This document shows, in pieces, positions 1-9,216 of a stretch of 64,000 bases of DNA (positions within the stretch are counted from its first letter, which is position 1; each line of letters starts with the position of its first letter). The stretch lies in NCBI RefSeq assembly GCF_001458735.1, contig NZ_CZQA01000011.1, forward strand, positions 144,625 through 208,624. Direction: 5' to 3'. Below the pieces are notes generated by a model. It worked only from the letters and a program-made list of their open reading frames with translations, was not told the DNA's origin and did not search any database. Source of the stretch: Candidatus Nitrospira nitrosa (GTDB taxonomy: Bacteria; Nitrospirota; Nitrospiria; Nitrospirales; Nitrospiraceae). A program made the translations under genes and the position numbers.

Positions 1-458
1 GGCGTTATCTCGAACCATTAGGCATTCAGGTGGCCTTCACCCCCCTGGGTGTGCTGGTCGCGTTGACCTTCATCGGGTTGCCGTTCGTCGTCCGGACTGT
101 GCAGCCGGTACTACAAGATTTGGATCGAGAGGTTGAAGAGGCGGCAACCACACTAGGGGCCAACCGGTGGCAAACATTTTGGGCGGTAGTCGTCCCCGAG
201 CTGTGGCCGGCACTGCTGACGGGAATTGCCATGGCCTTCGCTCGTGCCGTGGGGGAATACGGTTCGGTGATTTTCATCGCGGGCAATATGCCGCTCAAGT
301 CTGAGATCACCCCGCTCCTCATCATGACCAAGTTGGAACAGTATGACTATGCGGGCGCCACCTCTCTGGGTGTAGTCATGTTGGTGGTCTCGTTTGCGCT
401 GGCCTTGGCGATCAATCTGCTTCAATGGTGGAGCAGTGCTCGCCACATGAATCACTAG
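1..458 (+). CDS. cysT: Sulfate ABC transporter permease CysT (CysU), 3' part
   Basis: This is the C-terminal part of an inner-membrane permease; codons are in frame from base 3 and the start lies before the window. It carries the permease EAA-loop signature EEAATTLGANRWQTFW, which docks on the ATPase, followed by a GEYGSVIFIAGN segment typical of CysT/CysW. The last ~25 residues form a hydrophobic helix. cysW begins 12 bp downstream and cysA follows, so this is a sulfate/thiosulfate importer operon (cysT-cysW-cysA). The periplasmic binding protein is not visible and is probably upstream. A molybdate ModB permease is the main alternative, but the two-permease arrangement favours sulfate. Confidence 0.9.
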   Translation, partial: RYLEPLGIQVAFTPLGVLVALTFIGLPFVVRTVQPVLQDLDREVEEAATTLGANRWQTFWAVVVPELWPALLTGIAMAFARAVGEYGSVIFIAGNMPLKSEITPLLIMTKLEQYDYAGATSLGVVMLVVSFALALAINLLQWWSSARHMNH

Positions 459-470
459 AAAGAGGAAGAC

Positions 471-1352
471 ATGAGCTTGCTCAGCAGCACGACGACCGCC
501 GAGAAGAGCGTGCAATGGAAAGACTCGATCACGACGGAGAGTATGCTTGTCCGACGACTGTTGATCGGGGCGGCAGCCTTGCACCTCACCTTCTTTCTCC
601 TTATTCCATTGGCAGCAATTTTTGCTGAAGCATTGAAGCATGGACTGGACGGGTATCTCGGTTCTCTCGTGGATGAGGATGCGCTGGCGGCCATCCGCTT
701 GACGCTTCTGGTGGCGGCGATCGCCGTGCCACTGAACGCCCTGTTCGGGGTGGCCGCGGCTTGGGCCATCGCCAAATTCGATTTCGTCGGCAAACACATT
801 CTTATTTCTCTGATCGATCTACCCTTGGCTGTCTCGCCGGTCATCTCCGGTTTAATTTACGTCCTCCTCTTTGGAGCGCAAGGGTGGCTTGGCCCATGGC
901 TGGCTGAGCACGAGATCAAGATGATTTTTGCGTTGCCCGGGATCGTGCTGGCCACGATCTTTGTGACCGTGCCGTTTGTCGCGCGCGAGCTCATCCCCCT
1001 GATGCAGGCGCAAGGGCGAGAGGAAGAGGAGGCGGCTCTCACTCTGGGGGCTTCGGGCTGGCAGATGTTTACCCGTGTCACGCTGCCGAACATTAAGTGG
1101 AGTTTGCTCTACGGGGTCATCCTGTGCAATGCGCGCGCGATGGGCGAGTTCGGCGCGGTGTCGGTGGTCTCCGGTCATATCCGAGGGCTGACCAATACGA
1201 TGCCGTTGCACGTGGAAATTTTGTACAACGAGTACAACGGCGTCTCGGCGTTTGCGGTGGCGTCGCTGTTGACGTTGCTAGCCATTGTGACCCTGATCGC
1301 GAAAACCGTGATCGAACGAAAAACTATGTCGCCCGATCGGCGGAAAATTTGA
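471..1352 (+). CDS. cysW: Sulfate ABC transporter permease CysW
   Basis: Inner-membrane permease of 293 aa, the second half of the CysT/CysW heterodimer that moves sulfate or thiosulfate inward. About six hydrophobic segments are visible from residue ~25 onward, and the EAA loop reads EEAALTLGASGWQMFTRVTLP near residue 190. The ending NEYNGVSAFAVASLLTLLA is characteristic of CysW. The ATG has a purine-rich AGAGGAAG just upstream, 12 bp after the cysT stop. It is cotranscribed with cysT and, 42 bp downstream, cysA. Confidence 0.93.
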   Translation: MSLLSSTTTAEKSVQWKDSITTESMLVRRLLIGAAALHLTFFLLIPLAAIFAEALKHGLDGYLGSLVDEDALAAIRLTLLVAAIAVPLNALFGVAAAWAIAKFDFVGKHILISLIDLPLAVSPVISGLIYVLLFGAQGWLGPWLAEHEIKMIFALPGIVLATIFVTVPFVARELIPLMQAQGREEEEAALTLGASGWQMFTRVTLPNIKWSLLYGVILCNARAMGEFGAVSVVSGHIRGLTNTMPLHVEILYNEYNGVSAFAVASLLTLLAIVTLIAKTVIERKTMSPDRRKI

Positions 1353-1394
1353 AAGCAGTGACGTGTAAGAATGATCCAACCTGGGGAGTTCAAC

Positions 1395-2465
1395 ATGAGT
1401 ATTCAAGTCGACCATGTCACCAAACGATTCGGCGCCTTTACGGTGCTGAATGACGTCAACCTTCATGTGCAGTCGGGGGAATTGATCGCCCTGCTTGGTC
1501 CCTCTGGCTGCGGCAAGACAACGTTGTTAAGAATTCTTGCCGGACTGGAAAGACCTGATCAAGGACGGATCGTTCTGCACGGGACGGAGGTGACCGATCA
1601 GCGGATCACGGAACGCCAAGTGGGGTTTGTCTTTCAACATTATGCCCTGTTTCGTCACATGACCGTAGCGGACAATGTGGCGTTTGGACTCACGGTGAAG
1701 CCTCGATCGCAACGCCCCTCGACATCGCGGATTCAGGAGAAAGTCCGTGAATTGCTGACGCTTGTCCAGCTGCAGGCCATGGCTGATCGATATCCGAGTC
1801 AGCTGTCAGGCGGACAGCGACAACGTGTCGCCCTGGCTCGTGCATTGGCCGTGGAGCCAAAACTGTTGCTATTGGATGAGCCGTTCGGCGCGCTGGATGC
1901 CAAGGTCAGGAAAGAATTGCGCCGCTGGTTGCGTCGACTCCATGACGAGCTGCACATCACGGGAATTCTCGTCACGCACGATCAGGAAGAGGCATTGGAA
2001 GTCGCTGATCGTGTCGTGGTGATGCATCAGGGGAATGTCGAACAGATCGGCACACCGGATGAAGTGTATGAGAATCCAGCGACACCGTTCGTGTATCAAT
2101 TTCTCGGCGATGTGAATGTGTTTCATGGACGTCTGTCGCATGGGCGGATGGTGGAGGGAGAGGACGGCATCGTGCGCGCTTCAGGCGATGATCTGTCGAA
2201 CGAACAGGAAGTGACGTTTGTGCGTCCTCATGATCTAGAACTAAGTCCAAGCCGGACCATGCCGGAACAGCTGGAAGCCATGGTGCAGTTTGTCAACGCG
2301 GCGGGCGCAAGAGTTCATCTAGAGTTAGAGTCGAAGGAATCCCCTGGACTGATTGTCGTGGAATTGACGAAGGAGCGGTATCGGGAGTTGAAGATTCAGC
2401 AAGGCGATGTGGTCTTTATACACCCGAAACAATTGCATGTGTTCAAAGTGCCGAGTTCCGGTTGA
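1395..2465 (+). CDS. cysA: Sulfate/thiosulfate ABC transporter ATP-binding protein CysA
   Basis: Cytoplasmic ATPase of 356 aa that powers CysTW. It shows Walker [10 protein letters not shown] (residues 35-43), signature [11 protein letters not shown], Walker [13 protein letters not shown] and a downstream switch histidine in LVTHDQEEA. The C-terminal ~120 residues form a TOBE-like regulatory region. I chose ATG 1395 over ATG 1371 because GGGGAG (1383-1388) is well placed for it and the family begins MSI-V..V.K.FGAF. It is the last gene of the transport operon; a 70 bp gap with a new Shine-Dalgarno separates it from the secreted protein downstream. Confidence 0.93.
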   Translation: MSIQVDHVTKRFGAFTVLNDVNLHVQSGELIALLGPSGCGKTTLLRILAGLERPDQGRIVLHGTEVTDQRITERQVGFVFQHYALFRHMTVADNVAFGLTVKPRSQRPSTSRIQEKVRELLTLVQLQAMADRYPSQLSGGQRQRVALARALAVEPKLLLLDEPFGALDAKVRKELRRWLRRLHDELHITGILVTHDQEEALEVADRVVVMHQGNVEQIGTPDEVYENPATPFVYQFLGDVNVFHGRLSHGRMVEGEDGIVRASGDDLSNEQEVTFVRPHDLELSPSRTMPEQLEAMVQFVNAAGARVHLELESKESPGLIVVELTKERYRELKIQQGDVVFIHPKQLHVFKVPSSG

Positions 2466-2534
2466 TCAAAGGGTATTAATCATAAGGCTGGGAGCGAGAC
2501 CTCCCCACTCATCGTGAATAAAAGGAGGTTCTAT

Positions 2535-3188
2535 ATGAATTCACTGTCTCGGGTTATGGCAATTTTCGTGCTCGCGATCGTTGGCCTCGCAGGGAGTGCG
2601 CACGAAGGGTACTTGGCGGCAGGTGGTAATCCTCGGAGTGCAGCGGACCTCAAGGCCGTCCTGCGTGATCTGTGGTCAGGGCATAACTTTTGGATCCGGA
2701 ATGTCGCATTGGACAACACGACGAATAATCGCAAAGCGCTGGACTATGCCGAGAAGTCCGTGACGGCTAATGCCAAACAGATTGCAAACGTGTTTGTCCC
2801 GTTCTACGGCGAAGCGGCATCGGAGCAGCTCTTTACCCTCCTGGTCAAGCATTCTGGCGCGATCAAAGCCTATTCCGAAGCCACCGTTGCTGGAAGCAAG
2901 AGCCGGCAGGATGCGGCCCGGGCCGACTATGCTTCGAATGCCGAGGAGATCGCCGCATTCTTCAGTGGGATCAATCGCTATCTACCAAAGGATGCGGTGC
3001 GAGGTTTGTTCGCTGCGCATGGAGCTCATCAGTTTGAGCTGATCAAGGAGTTGCAAGAGGAGGATTACGGCCACGAGGCGGAAACGTGGCATGCAATGGA
3101 ACAACATGGCCATGCGATTGCCGATACGTTGACGGCAGGACTGGAGAAACAGTTTCCGGCCAAGTTTCCAAGTGTTCATGTTCAATGA
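2535..3188 (+). CDS. Secreted helical protein of unknown function
   Basis: A 217 aa protein starting at ATG 2535, behind a strong AAAGGAGG (2521-2528). Residues ~1-23 are a signal peptide ending near AGSA. The mature part is all-helical, with four segments each carrying His and Trp/aromatic residues, for example LWSGHNFWIRN, LLVKHSGAIKAY and WHAMEQHGHAIAD. That pattern resembles small four-helix proteins with an LxxLWxxHxxWxR signature, whose function I do not know. The histidines could bind metal, which is inference. It sits downstream of cysA in the same direction and may be a read-through member of that operon. Confidence 0.75.
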   Translation: MNSLSRVMAIFVLAIVGLAGSAHEGYLAAGGNPRSAADLKAVLRDLWSGHNFWIRNVALDNTTNNRKALDYAEKSVTANAKQIANVFVPFYGEAASEQLFTLLVKHSGAIKAYSEATVAGSKSRQDAARADYASNAEEIAAFFSGINRYLPKDAVRGLFAAHGAHQFELIKELQEEDYGHEAETWHAMEQHGHAIADTLTAGLEKQFPAKFPSVHVQ

Positions 3189-3349
3189 TGAGGGGGGATC
3201 CGCAGTCCCTTGCATTGATTGTGGAGAAAGCATATTCGTACGAGTGACCAGTAGCATTGGAGCGTAATATCGCGATCTTGCTATTCGGGAAAGAGACATG
3301 GGAATAACTTGCTCGGAGAAGGTGACCAAGAAGGCAACGGCGACTTAAA

Positions 3350-3919
3350 CTATTGGCCTGGTATCCGACAGTCTGTCCGGGAATTCGTCGTTCTGAGACG
3401 TCGAAGAATGTGGGAAATTAGCAGCAGCCCAATGGACGGAATCCAGATCCACGTGATTTCGCTGGTGAGGATGCGCAACGCATCCAGGCTGAAAAATTGG
3501 CCAATGCCGATTGGGGATACGGCGACCGGTCGAAATGGGAAGAAATATCGGGTGAGATCAAATGGAGAGAAGAAGGCGATGCCAAGGCCTCCGTCTGTCA
3601 TTGCGTCGAGAACGCCATGGGATGCTGTGCAAAAGAAGAGATACAATCCTATTCCTGCTTTGGTGGCCCGTGACTCCTGCCGATAGCTGAGAGCAACGAG
3701 CACGGCGCTGAGTAGGCCGGCGAAGAAGAGGGAATGGGTCATGCCGCGGTGGCCCCAGAGGCCACCGTACTGAATGCCGAAGGCAAATCCGATCACATCG
3801 AGATCCGGTACAATGGAACAGACTGCACCGGTCAGGAGGACCGGCCATCTCATCGCACGATGCGCGGTGATCTTATCGAGTGTGAGTGCCACGAATGCAT
3901 GGGAGAATGCCGAGGCCAT
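3350..3919 (-). CDS. DUF457/YdjM-like membrane-bound metal-dependent hydrolase
   Basis: A 189 aa multi-pass membrane protein. The N-terminus MASAFSHAFVALTL followed by VPDLDVIGF, GHRGMTHSLFFAG and SHGVLDAMTDGG matches the His/Asp constellation of the DUF457 (YdjM) family, which is annotated as an inner-membrane metal-dependent hydrolase and is LexA-regulated in E. coli. The substrate is unknown. The conserved residues (PD-D, H-G-TH, H--D--T) are all present, so it looks intact. It lies 29 bp downstream of trmL on the same strand and may be cotranscribed with it. I saw no LexA box. Confidence 0.82.
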   Translation of the reverse strand: MASAFSHAFVALTLDKITAHRAMRWPVLLTGAVCSIVPDLDVIGFAFGIQYGGLWGHRGMTHSLFFAGLLSAVLVALSYRQESRATKAGIGLYLFFCTASHGVLDAMTDGGLGIAFFSPFDLTRYFFPFRPVAVSPIGIGQFFSLDALRILTSEITWIWIPSIGLLLISHILRRLRTTNSRTDCRIPGQ

Positions 3920-3948
3920 GAAGCTCTCTACTGCTGACGGAATGAATG

Positions 3949-4413
3949 TCAGCGTCCGTCCTGAAAATTCATCTGCCGCCAGGCTTCATACACAACCACT
4001 GCGACCGCGTTGGAGAGATTGAGGCTACGACTCTCCGGACGCATTGGGAGACGAATGCGTCGTTCTGCTGAGAAGGCTTCCAGTAAGTCGGTTGGGAGTC
4101 CACGGGTTTCTGGACCGAACAGAAATGCATCATCCGGTGCATAGGTGATGCGATCGTAACGCTGAGTATTCCGGGTGGAAACCGCAAACAGACGGCGATT
4201 GTTGAACCGTTCGGCACACTCGGGCCAATTCTCATAGACGCTGAGTGTGGCAAACTCATGATAGTCCAACCCGGCCCGTAGTAACTGTTTATCTTCGAGG
4301 GAGAATCCCAAGGGTTTCACCAGGTGCAGTCGCACGCCGCTGTTGGCGCAGAGGCGGATGATATTGCCGGTGTTCGGAGGAATCTCGGGTTGATAGAGAA
4401 TGACGTCGAACAT
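3949..4413 (-). CDS. trmL: tRNA (cytidine(34)-2'-O)-methyltransferase TrmL
   Basis: A 154 aa SPOUT methyltransferase that 2'-O-methylates the wobble base (C34/cmnm5U34) of tRNA-Leu isoacceptors using S-adenosylmethionine. The diagnostic features are the N-terminus VILYQPEIPPNTGNIIRLCA, then FGPETRGLP and the C-terminal knot segment RIPMRPESRSLNLSNAV (RLPMRPESRSLNLSNAV here). Length is typical for TrmL, which has no extra RNA-binding domain. It stands 29 bp upstream of the DUF457 gene. Confidence 0.93.
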   Translation of the reverse strand: MFDVILYQPEIPPNTGNIIRLCANSGVRLHLVKPLGFSLEDKQLLRAGLDYHEFATLSVYENWPECAERFNNRRLFAVSTRNTQRYDRITYAPDDAFLFGPETRGLPTDLLEAFSAERRIRLPMRPESRSLNLSNAVAVVVYEAWRQMNFQDGR

Positions 4414-4482
4414 CTAGGGGGGAGTGTAACACGACCGCTATCTGCGGCACGACGATCCTGAGGTGGGTTGCCACGGCATAGC

Positions 4483-5517
4483 TTAGGTTACGGGGTTGGG
4501 AGAATTGTACCCGTGAGGATTGAAGCTCTGCCACTTCCACGTATCGACGCACATGTCGGCGAGGCTTCGGTTCGCTTGCCAGCCGAGTAGGGCAGCTGCT
4601 TTGCTAGGATCGGCGTAACAAGCTGCGACGTCGCCTGGTCGACGAGGCGCGATCTTGTATATCACCGGTTTGCCGCTGGCTTGTTGGAATGCCCGCACAA
4701 TCTCCAGTACGCTGTACCCAGTCCCGGTTCCCAGATTGACCGTAAGGCATTCCGTTTGGTGCGGTGCACGCCCAAGCGCTTCCAGTGCCTTAAGGTGCCC
4801 GATGGCGAGGTCCACGACGTGGATGTAGTCACGTACGCCGGTCCCATCCAGCGTGGGATAGTCTTCACCGAACACGTTGAGGTGCGGACGACGGCCGACC
4901 GCCACTTGCGCCACGAACGGCATCAAGTTATTCGGCGTGCCCTGCGGATCTTCTCCGATCAATCCACTCTCGTGCGCGCCGACCGGGTTGAAGTATCGGA
5001 GTATCCCGATACGCCATGAGGTGTCGCTGCGCTGCACATCACGGAGGATGTGCTCAACCGTGAGTTTCGTTTGCCCGTAGGGATTGGTTGCCGAAAGCGG
5101 ATGATCTTCCGTCAACGGCAGCCGTTGCGGGTCGCCGTACACCGTGGCGGAGGAGCTGAACACCAGCGTCTTGACGCCACAGAGGCCCATCGCTTCCAAC
5201 AGACGCAGAGACCCGACGACATTATTGTCGTAGTAGGCGAGTGGTTGTTGCACGGACTCGCCGACGGCTTTGAGTCCCGCAAAATGAATCACCGCATGTG
5301 CGCCACTTTCCCGCAGCGCCGTCACTAGCGCATCATGGTCTCGGATGTCGCCACGGATGAGGCGGAGCTGTTTTCCTGTGATCCGTTGGACACGTTCGAG
5401 TGATTCAGGATGGCTGTTGCAGCAATTATCAAAGACGGTCACGTCATGTCCCGCCTGAAGTAGTTCGACGCAGGTGTGAGAACCTATATACCCGGCACCA
5501 CCTGTCACTAAAATCAC
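4483..5517 (-). CDS. galE: UDP-glucose 4-epimerase GalE
   Basis: Cytosolic NAD-dependent epimerase of 344 aa that interconverts UDP-glucose and UDP-galactose for surface polysaccharide. It has the Rossmann motif GGAGYIGSH (residues 6-14), the serine run SSSATVYGDP (122-130) and the catalytic pair Y147/K151 in NPYGQTK. The motif DYIHVVDLA lies near the substrate pocket. Length and architecture are standard. It is transcribed away from the TPR gene at 5712, and the roughly 190 bp between them must hold both promoters. Confidence 0.95.
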   Translation of the reverse strand: MILVTGGAGYIGSHTCVELLQAGHDVTVFDNCCNSHPESLERVQRITGKQLRLIRGDIRDHDALVTALRESGAHAVIHFAGLKAVGESVQQPLAYYDNNVVGSLRLLEAMGLCGVKTLVFSSSATVYGDPQRLPLTEDHPLSATNPYGQTKLTVEHILRDVQRSDTSWRIGILRYFNPVGAHESGLIGEDPQGTPNNLMPFVAQVAVGRRPHLNVFGEDYPTLDGTGVRDYIHVVDLAIGHLKALEALGRAPHQTECLTVNLGTGTGYSVLEIVRAFQQASGKPVIYKIAPRRPGDVAACYADPSKAAALLGWQANRSLADMCVDTWKWQSFNPHGYNSPNPVT

Positions 5518-5711
5518 GGCGTACCTCCAGTAGAATTGTTGTCAGGGATTCGACTTGGGCTAGACTAACGAGATCATGAATGGCGGTCAAGGAATGGATT
5601 GAATCAACGGTGCGACTTATGAAGGGCGGTATGATGGAAGCCCTGTCGGATATATTTGCTCTGCTTCTTGGTATAGTGAGTTCCACAGGCAGAGGAGTGT
5701 ACAACACAACA

Positions 5712-7448
5712 ATGATCGTAGTATCTGCTAGGCGAGGCTTCGGGAGGCGACAGCAGCCCTTCGCTCAAGTGGTTCGAGTGGTGAGCCTGCTGGTGCTTGT
5801 TGTGGTAGCTGCTCCCTGCGCTCTCGCAGATGATGGGCGGAGGGCTTCGGTTGAACAGATAGTTGAACAGGCCAAATCGGCCTGGGACAGTGGGGCAGTG
5901 ACCTCAGCGCTTGAATTGCTCGAACAAGGGGTACATGCCCATCCACATGCGCCTGCTCTTCATAAGTTGCGCGGGGATATTCTTTCCACGTTTCGCGATC
6001 CAAAGGAAGCCGTTCATGCCTACGATCAAGCTCTTGCTGCAGAGCCTGCTGCGCTGGATGTCCGTTGGGCGAAATGGGCAGTGCTGGTTCGGTGGGGACA
6101 GGAAGCTGAGGCGATTGCCGAGCTTCGCTCCATCGCACAGATTGATGCTCAGAATCCACTGGCCCATTGGCGGTTGGCACAGGAGCTTCGAAAAATAGAT
6201 CGTTTGGAGGATTCGCTCGAGTCCTATCAGCGGGCGGTGGAACTGAAGCCCGAGTTCCTGGGCTGGCGACTAGCCTTGGCCCGTGCCCGCTTTGACGTGC
6301 TGGATTATTCAGGCGCGGATGCTGATCTTCGTTATGTACTGGAACACGTTCCGCCTGGTTCTCCTCTTGAGCTACCGGCCAAGAATCAACTTGCCCAGCT
6401 CCATGAGTCGATGGAGCGAGGGCGACGCTTCACCCCGGCACTGACGCCCACGGCCTCTGCCACACAGCTGAAGGAATGGGCCGCCATGCGGTCGGATGCC
6501 TGGAAGTTGTTTGAGGCAGGGCGATACCGAGAAGCTGAACCGGTGTATCGTCGGTTGCTGATGCTCAATCCCAGTGATCCCATCGCCACCCATCAATTAG
6601 GGCTGACGCTCATGGAATTGGACCGGTGCGAGGAGGCGCTCGCGGTGTTCGGCAATATCTCGAACCTCAATCCGAACGAGGAGGATTTTGCAGATACGAC
6701 GTTCCGGATGGGACAGTGTTATGTGAAATTAGAACGGTGGGACGAAGCCTTCATCCACTTTCAACTGTTGTATGACGCAGCCGTTGAGTTTGAGCAGGCG
6801 AATAAGGATGTCCCCTTTCCAGCCGGCACTCGCGTGCTTGCGAAGGACAAAATTGCTCGGTGGCTCGATAAGGTGAAGCCCCATGTTCCTGAGCTGGTGA
6901 AGCTGAAGGAGGAAGAGGCGAACAGGGAACGCGAGGTACGTGACCAGCCCGTACCATCGGAAGAAGCCCTCTATGCGAGGGCAACTGAAAGAATAAAGGC
7001 ACAGAAGACGTTGGAAACAGGGGCGGCGATTGCCGGTCGCGACGCCGATTTCAGCTGGTTTCGATTCGTGATTCCGGCGACCAAAGTCGTGCGCGATGAC
7101 TTTCCAACCGGCGCCCACGAGTTCATTCCCCTCAATCCTGGCGACACATTCTCGACCACTCAATCAGAAATTTATTTGGTGTTTCGACTGCTGTCGGATT
7201 CATTCGATGCCGTGCCACTGACTGCGCGATGTTCAGTTGAAACTCGTGATATGACGGAAGACCAGCAGACGCTGGTCCAGGATCGCGTCATGACCACCAC
7301 GAATGATCGCTCGGGCTATTTTCTTCTCACCCCTCCGAAAACAGGCTGGTCTCCAGGCCTCTACCGCTGCGGCCTGTTTGCTGGAGAACAGACCTCGGCT
7401 TATTCGTATGTGGACGAGGTCCGGTTTAGGATTATCGAAGCTCGCTGA
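5712..7448 (+). CDS. Secreted TPR-repeat protein
   Basis: About 578 aa if translation begins at ATG 5712 (AGGAG at 5693-5697; spacing is long, so an upstream ATG such as 5634 cannot be excluded). A basic n-region and hydrophobic core ending in PCALADD form a Sec signal peptide. Several TPRs follow (residues ~50-220 and ~270-380), for example AVHAYDQALAAEP and SYQRAVELKPEFLGW. The last ~130 residues form a non-repeat domain with FIPLNPGDTFSTTQSEIYLVF and a YRCGLFAGEQ ending, predicted beta-rich. Its role is not recognisable; scaffolding of an envelope complex is the usual guess. Confidence 0.78.
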   Translation: MIVVSARRGFGRRQQPFAQVVRVVSLLVLVVVAAPCALADDGRRASVEQIVEQAKSAWDSGAVTSALELLEQGVHAHPHAPALHKLRGDILSTFRDPKEAVHAYDQALAAEPAALDVRWAKWAVLVRWGQEAEAIAELRSIAQIDAQNPLAHWRLAQELRKIDRLEDSLESYQRAVELKPEFLGWRLALARARFDVLDYSGADADLRYVLEHVPPGSPLELPAKNQLAQLHESMERGRRFTPALTPTASATQLKEWAAMRSDAWKLFEAGRYREAEPVYRRLLMLNPSDPIATHQLGLTLMELDRCEEALAVFGNISNLNPNEEDFADTTFRMGQCYVKLERWDEAFIHFQLLYDAAVEFEQANKDVPFPAGTRVLAKDKIARWLDKVKPHVPELVKLKEEEANREREVRDQPVPSEEALYARATERIKAQKTLETGAAIAGRDADFSWFRFVIPATKVVRDDFPTGAHEFIPLNPGDTFSTTQSEIYLVFRLLSDSFDAVPLTARCSVETRDMTEDQQTLVQDRVMTTTNDRSGYFLLTPPKTGWSPGLYRCGLFAGEQTSAYSYVDEVRFRIIEAR

Positions 7449-7478
7449 CTATCGAATCCACTGTTTTATTCCTCGATG

Positions 7479-7730
7479 CTACTTACCTGGTCCAAAGAGT
7501 TGAGCCACGAGCTGATCGCGACTGATGTCAAAATGGGTTGCGACATCAGTAAGAATTGCCGAAAGCGTTCCAATACGGAGCGGTGAATGTTGTGGGATTG
7601 TGATGTGGTGCTCGCCATGTTGAAGCGTCGTGAGGCGAAGATGGCTACCGGCCTGGCGAGTAATGGAATAACCGAGCTGGCGAAGTGCTTGGGCGAGATC
7701 ATTTCCAGACAGATCGCGAGGAAGCCTCAT
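7479..7730 (-). CDS. hicA: HicA-family mRNA interferase toxin
   Basis: An 83 aa dsRBD-like toxin of the YcfA/HicA family. It shows the expected SGNDLAQALRQLGY N-terminus and the catalytic-histidine segment QAGSHLRL, followed by HHITIPQHSPLRIGTL. HicA toxins cleave translated mRNA and are neutralised by HicB. Here the antitoxin gene comes first and overlaps by 4 bp (7727-7730), giving translational coupling. The catalytic His is present, so the toxin is probably active. Confidence 0.85.
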   Translation of the reverse strand: MRLPRDLSGNDLAQALRQLGYSITRQAGSHLRLTTLQHGEHHITIPQHSPLRIGTLSAILTDVATHFDISRDQLVAQLFGPGK

Positions 7731-7933
7731 ACGGCGATAACTTCTTCGCGAACATGGTGGAGGCGAACAATTTTTGGGCCCTTTCCTTCCTCAAAGTGAC
7801 AGCGGACTGCATCCCTGACTTTTTCAGGCAATTCTGCCAGGGTATCCGCTTCAGTAAAAATAGATTGGCCTAGTGCGCGGGCGGTAAATCCACCATCAGG
7901 GGCTTCTTCGACAAGGAAGATCAATTCGCTCAT
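7727..7933 (-). CDS. hicB: HicB-family antitoxin
   Basis: A 68 aa partner of the HicA toxin with the partial RNase-H-like HicB fold: IFLVEEAPDGGFTARALG followed by TLAELPEKVRDAV. It lacks an obvious C-terminal DNA-binding helix-turn-helix, so it belongs to the short HicB class and autoregulation may need another factor. The ATG is preceded by GAGG. It is the first gene of the two-gene module. Confidence 0.82.
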   Translation of the reverse strand: MSELIFLVEEAPDGGFTARALGQSIFTEADTLAELPEKVRDAVRCHFEEGKGPKIVRLHHVREEVIAV

Positions 7934-8145
7934 TATTAAGCCTCATCAAGTATTCCTTGGTCATCGTAGCTTGGTGTTGCTACGTTGTCCAGCCCTGCTG
8001 GATTCTTTATGAGACTTCGTTGGGCAGCCAATTTCCCCTTCAGCATCCACGTCGAGGATGTCGGTAGCCCCGCCTAAGTGGACAAATGTCCCAAGAACAG
8101 TAACCCCAATTGATCTCTTTTCCTACTCAGAGGTAGACTGAGGGC

Positions 8146-8376
8146 GTGACTCCTACCAAATCCCCTCCAACAAGAAATTGGCAGCTGAGTGGCATGATTG
8201 CGCGATGGGTGGGAATCATTGCCATTGCCCTCGGCTTCGTCATCGGCATGTACGGTCTTGATCATCCTGACTCACATTGGTTACAGACTGCATTGGGGTT
8301 ACTCGTGACTGGGATGGTGGCCCAAGGCTATGCGCTCTACTGCTCGATCAAACGGATGCAGCAAAGAAACTACTGA
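8146..8376 (+). CDS. Small two-helix membrane protein
   Basis: A 76 aa hypothetical protein. GTG 8146 is the longest start (AGAGG about 11 bp upstream); ATG 8194 would remove 16 residues. Two hydrophobic helices are visible, WVGIIAIALGFVIGMYGL and LQTALGLLVTGMVAQGYAL, with a short polar tail KRMQQRNY. Nothing identifies its function. It lies alone between the HicAB module and the two-gene operon. Confidence 0.5.
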   Translation: MTPTKSPPTRNWQLSGMIARWVGIIAIALGFVIGMYGLDHPDSHWLQTALGLLVTGMVAQGYALYCSIKRMQQRNY

Positions 8377-8478
8377 CCAGCGTAGCTGCATCTATTTCCC
8401 TATCAATTTCCATTAACTGACCGGACTGGAGTATTCTTGAGCGTCAACGTCGACGCATTTTGTTGTTGTGAGTATGCC

Positions 8479-9216
8479 ATGGGGAAGAAGCGGGTTTCTA
8501 ATCCTCCGGTACCTACATCAAGCGGTGGGGCTAGGCTGTCAAGATCTCAACGAGCCTTGGACAAGAAGCTTTCTGATATTGATGGAAATAGAATTGAGCA
8601 AGGGCAAGAGGCTTACGGGCTTTCTCGAATTTATCAAGGCTCCATCTATGTTATGGGAGACTTGGTGAATGTGGATCGTTTCGCTCATGCCGCTCATGGT
8701 TTCCGAGAATTAATGGAGAAGTTGGCACGTAGTGTTCCTTCAGCTCAAGTGCCGAGTTCAAAAGGAAGCCCACCCACGTTGAACGCAATGGTTAAGGACA
8801 TAGGTAAAGCATGGGGGAAAGCAAAGAGGAACACCAAGAATCTAAATGGTGGGAAATGGGAGGGAGTAATTGATCCCCACATCGCAAAGTTTCTTGGATC
8901 CTTAGAGCATTTTTTTAATGCCGCAAACACTTTTAAGCCCCCCAAAGCTCATCAGGGAGAGAATTTGCTGAAGTACACAGATTTTCAATGGTACCCTCTT
9001 CCGGAACAGATTGAGCGGATCCGTATTCAAGAGTGGAGAGCCTATGATGAATACTTCCAGAGAATTGCCCATCACGGATCTCTAGCTAGTGAAGATGAGT
9101 TCGCAAGATATGTAAGAAGCTTTGAAGAATTCCTATTGGCCCGTTTAATCCCCAAGACTAGTCGTTCAAAGAGGACATTACTTGCGATAATTAAAGAAGG
9201 CGAAGGAAATGTCTAG
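8479..9216 (+). CDS. Hypothetical protein, first gene of a two-gene accessory operon
   Basis: A 245 aa soluble, mostly helical protein with no signal peptide. ATG 8479 (MGKKRVSNPP) is preferred to the upstream TTG at 8437. I recognise no catalytic motif. Aromatic-rich stretches include YTDFQWYPLPEQIERIRIQEW. The 3' end overlaps the 969 aa gene by 8 bp (9209-9216), so the two are translationally coupled and probably act together. The codon composition is visibly more A/T-rich than that of the housekeeping genes on either side, consistent with horizontal acquisition. Confidence 0.65.
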   Translation: MGKKRVSNPPVPTSSGGARLSRSQRALDKKLSDIDGNRIEQGQEAYGLSRIYQGSIYVMGDLVNVDRFAHAAHGFRELMEKLARSVPSAQVPSSKGSPPTLNAMVKDIGKAWGKAKRNTKNLNGGKWEGVIDPHIAKFLGSLEHFFNAANTFKPPKAHQGENLLKYTDFQWYPLPEQIERIRIQEWRAYDEYFQRIAHHGSLASEDEFARYVRSFEEFLLARLIPKTSRSKRTLLAIIKEGEGNV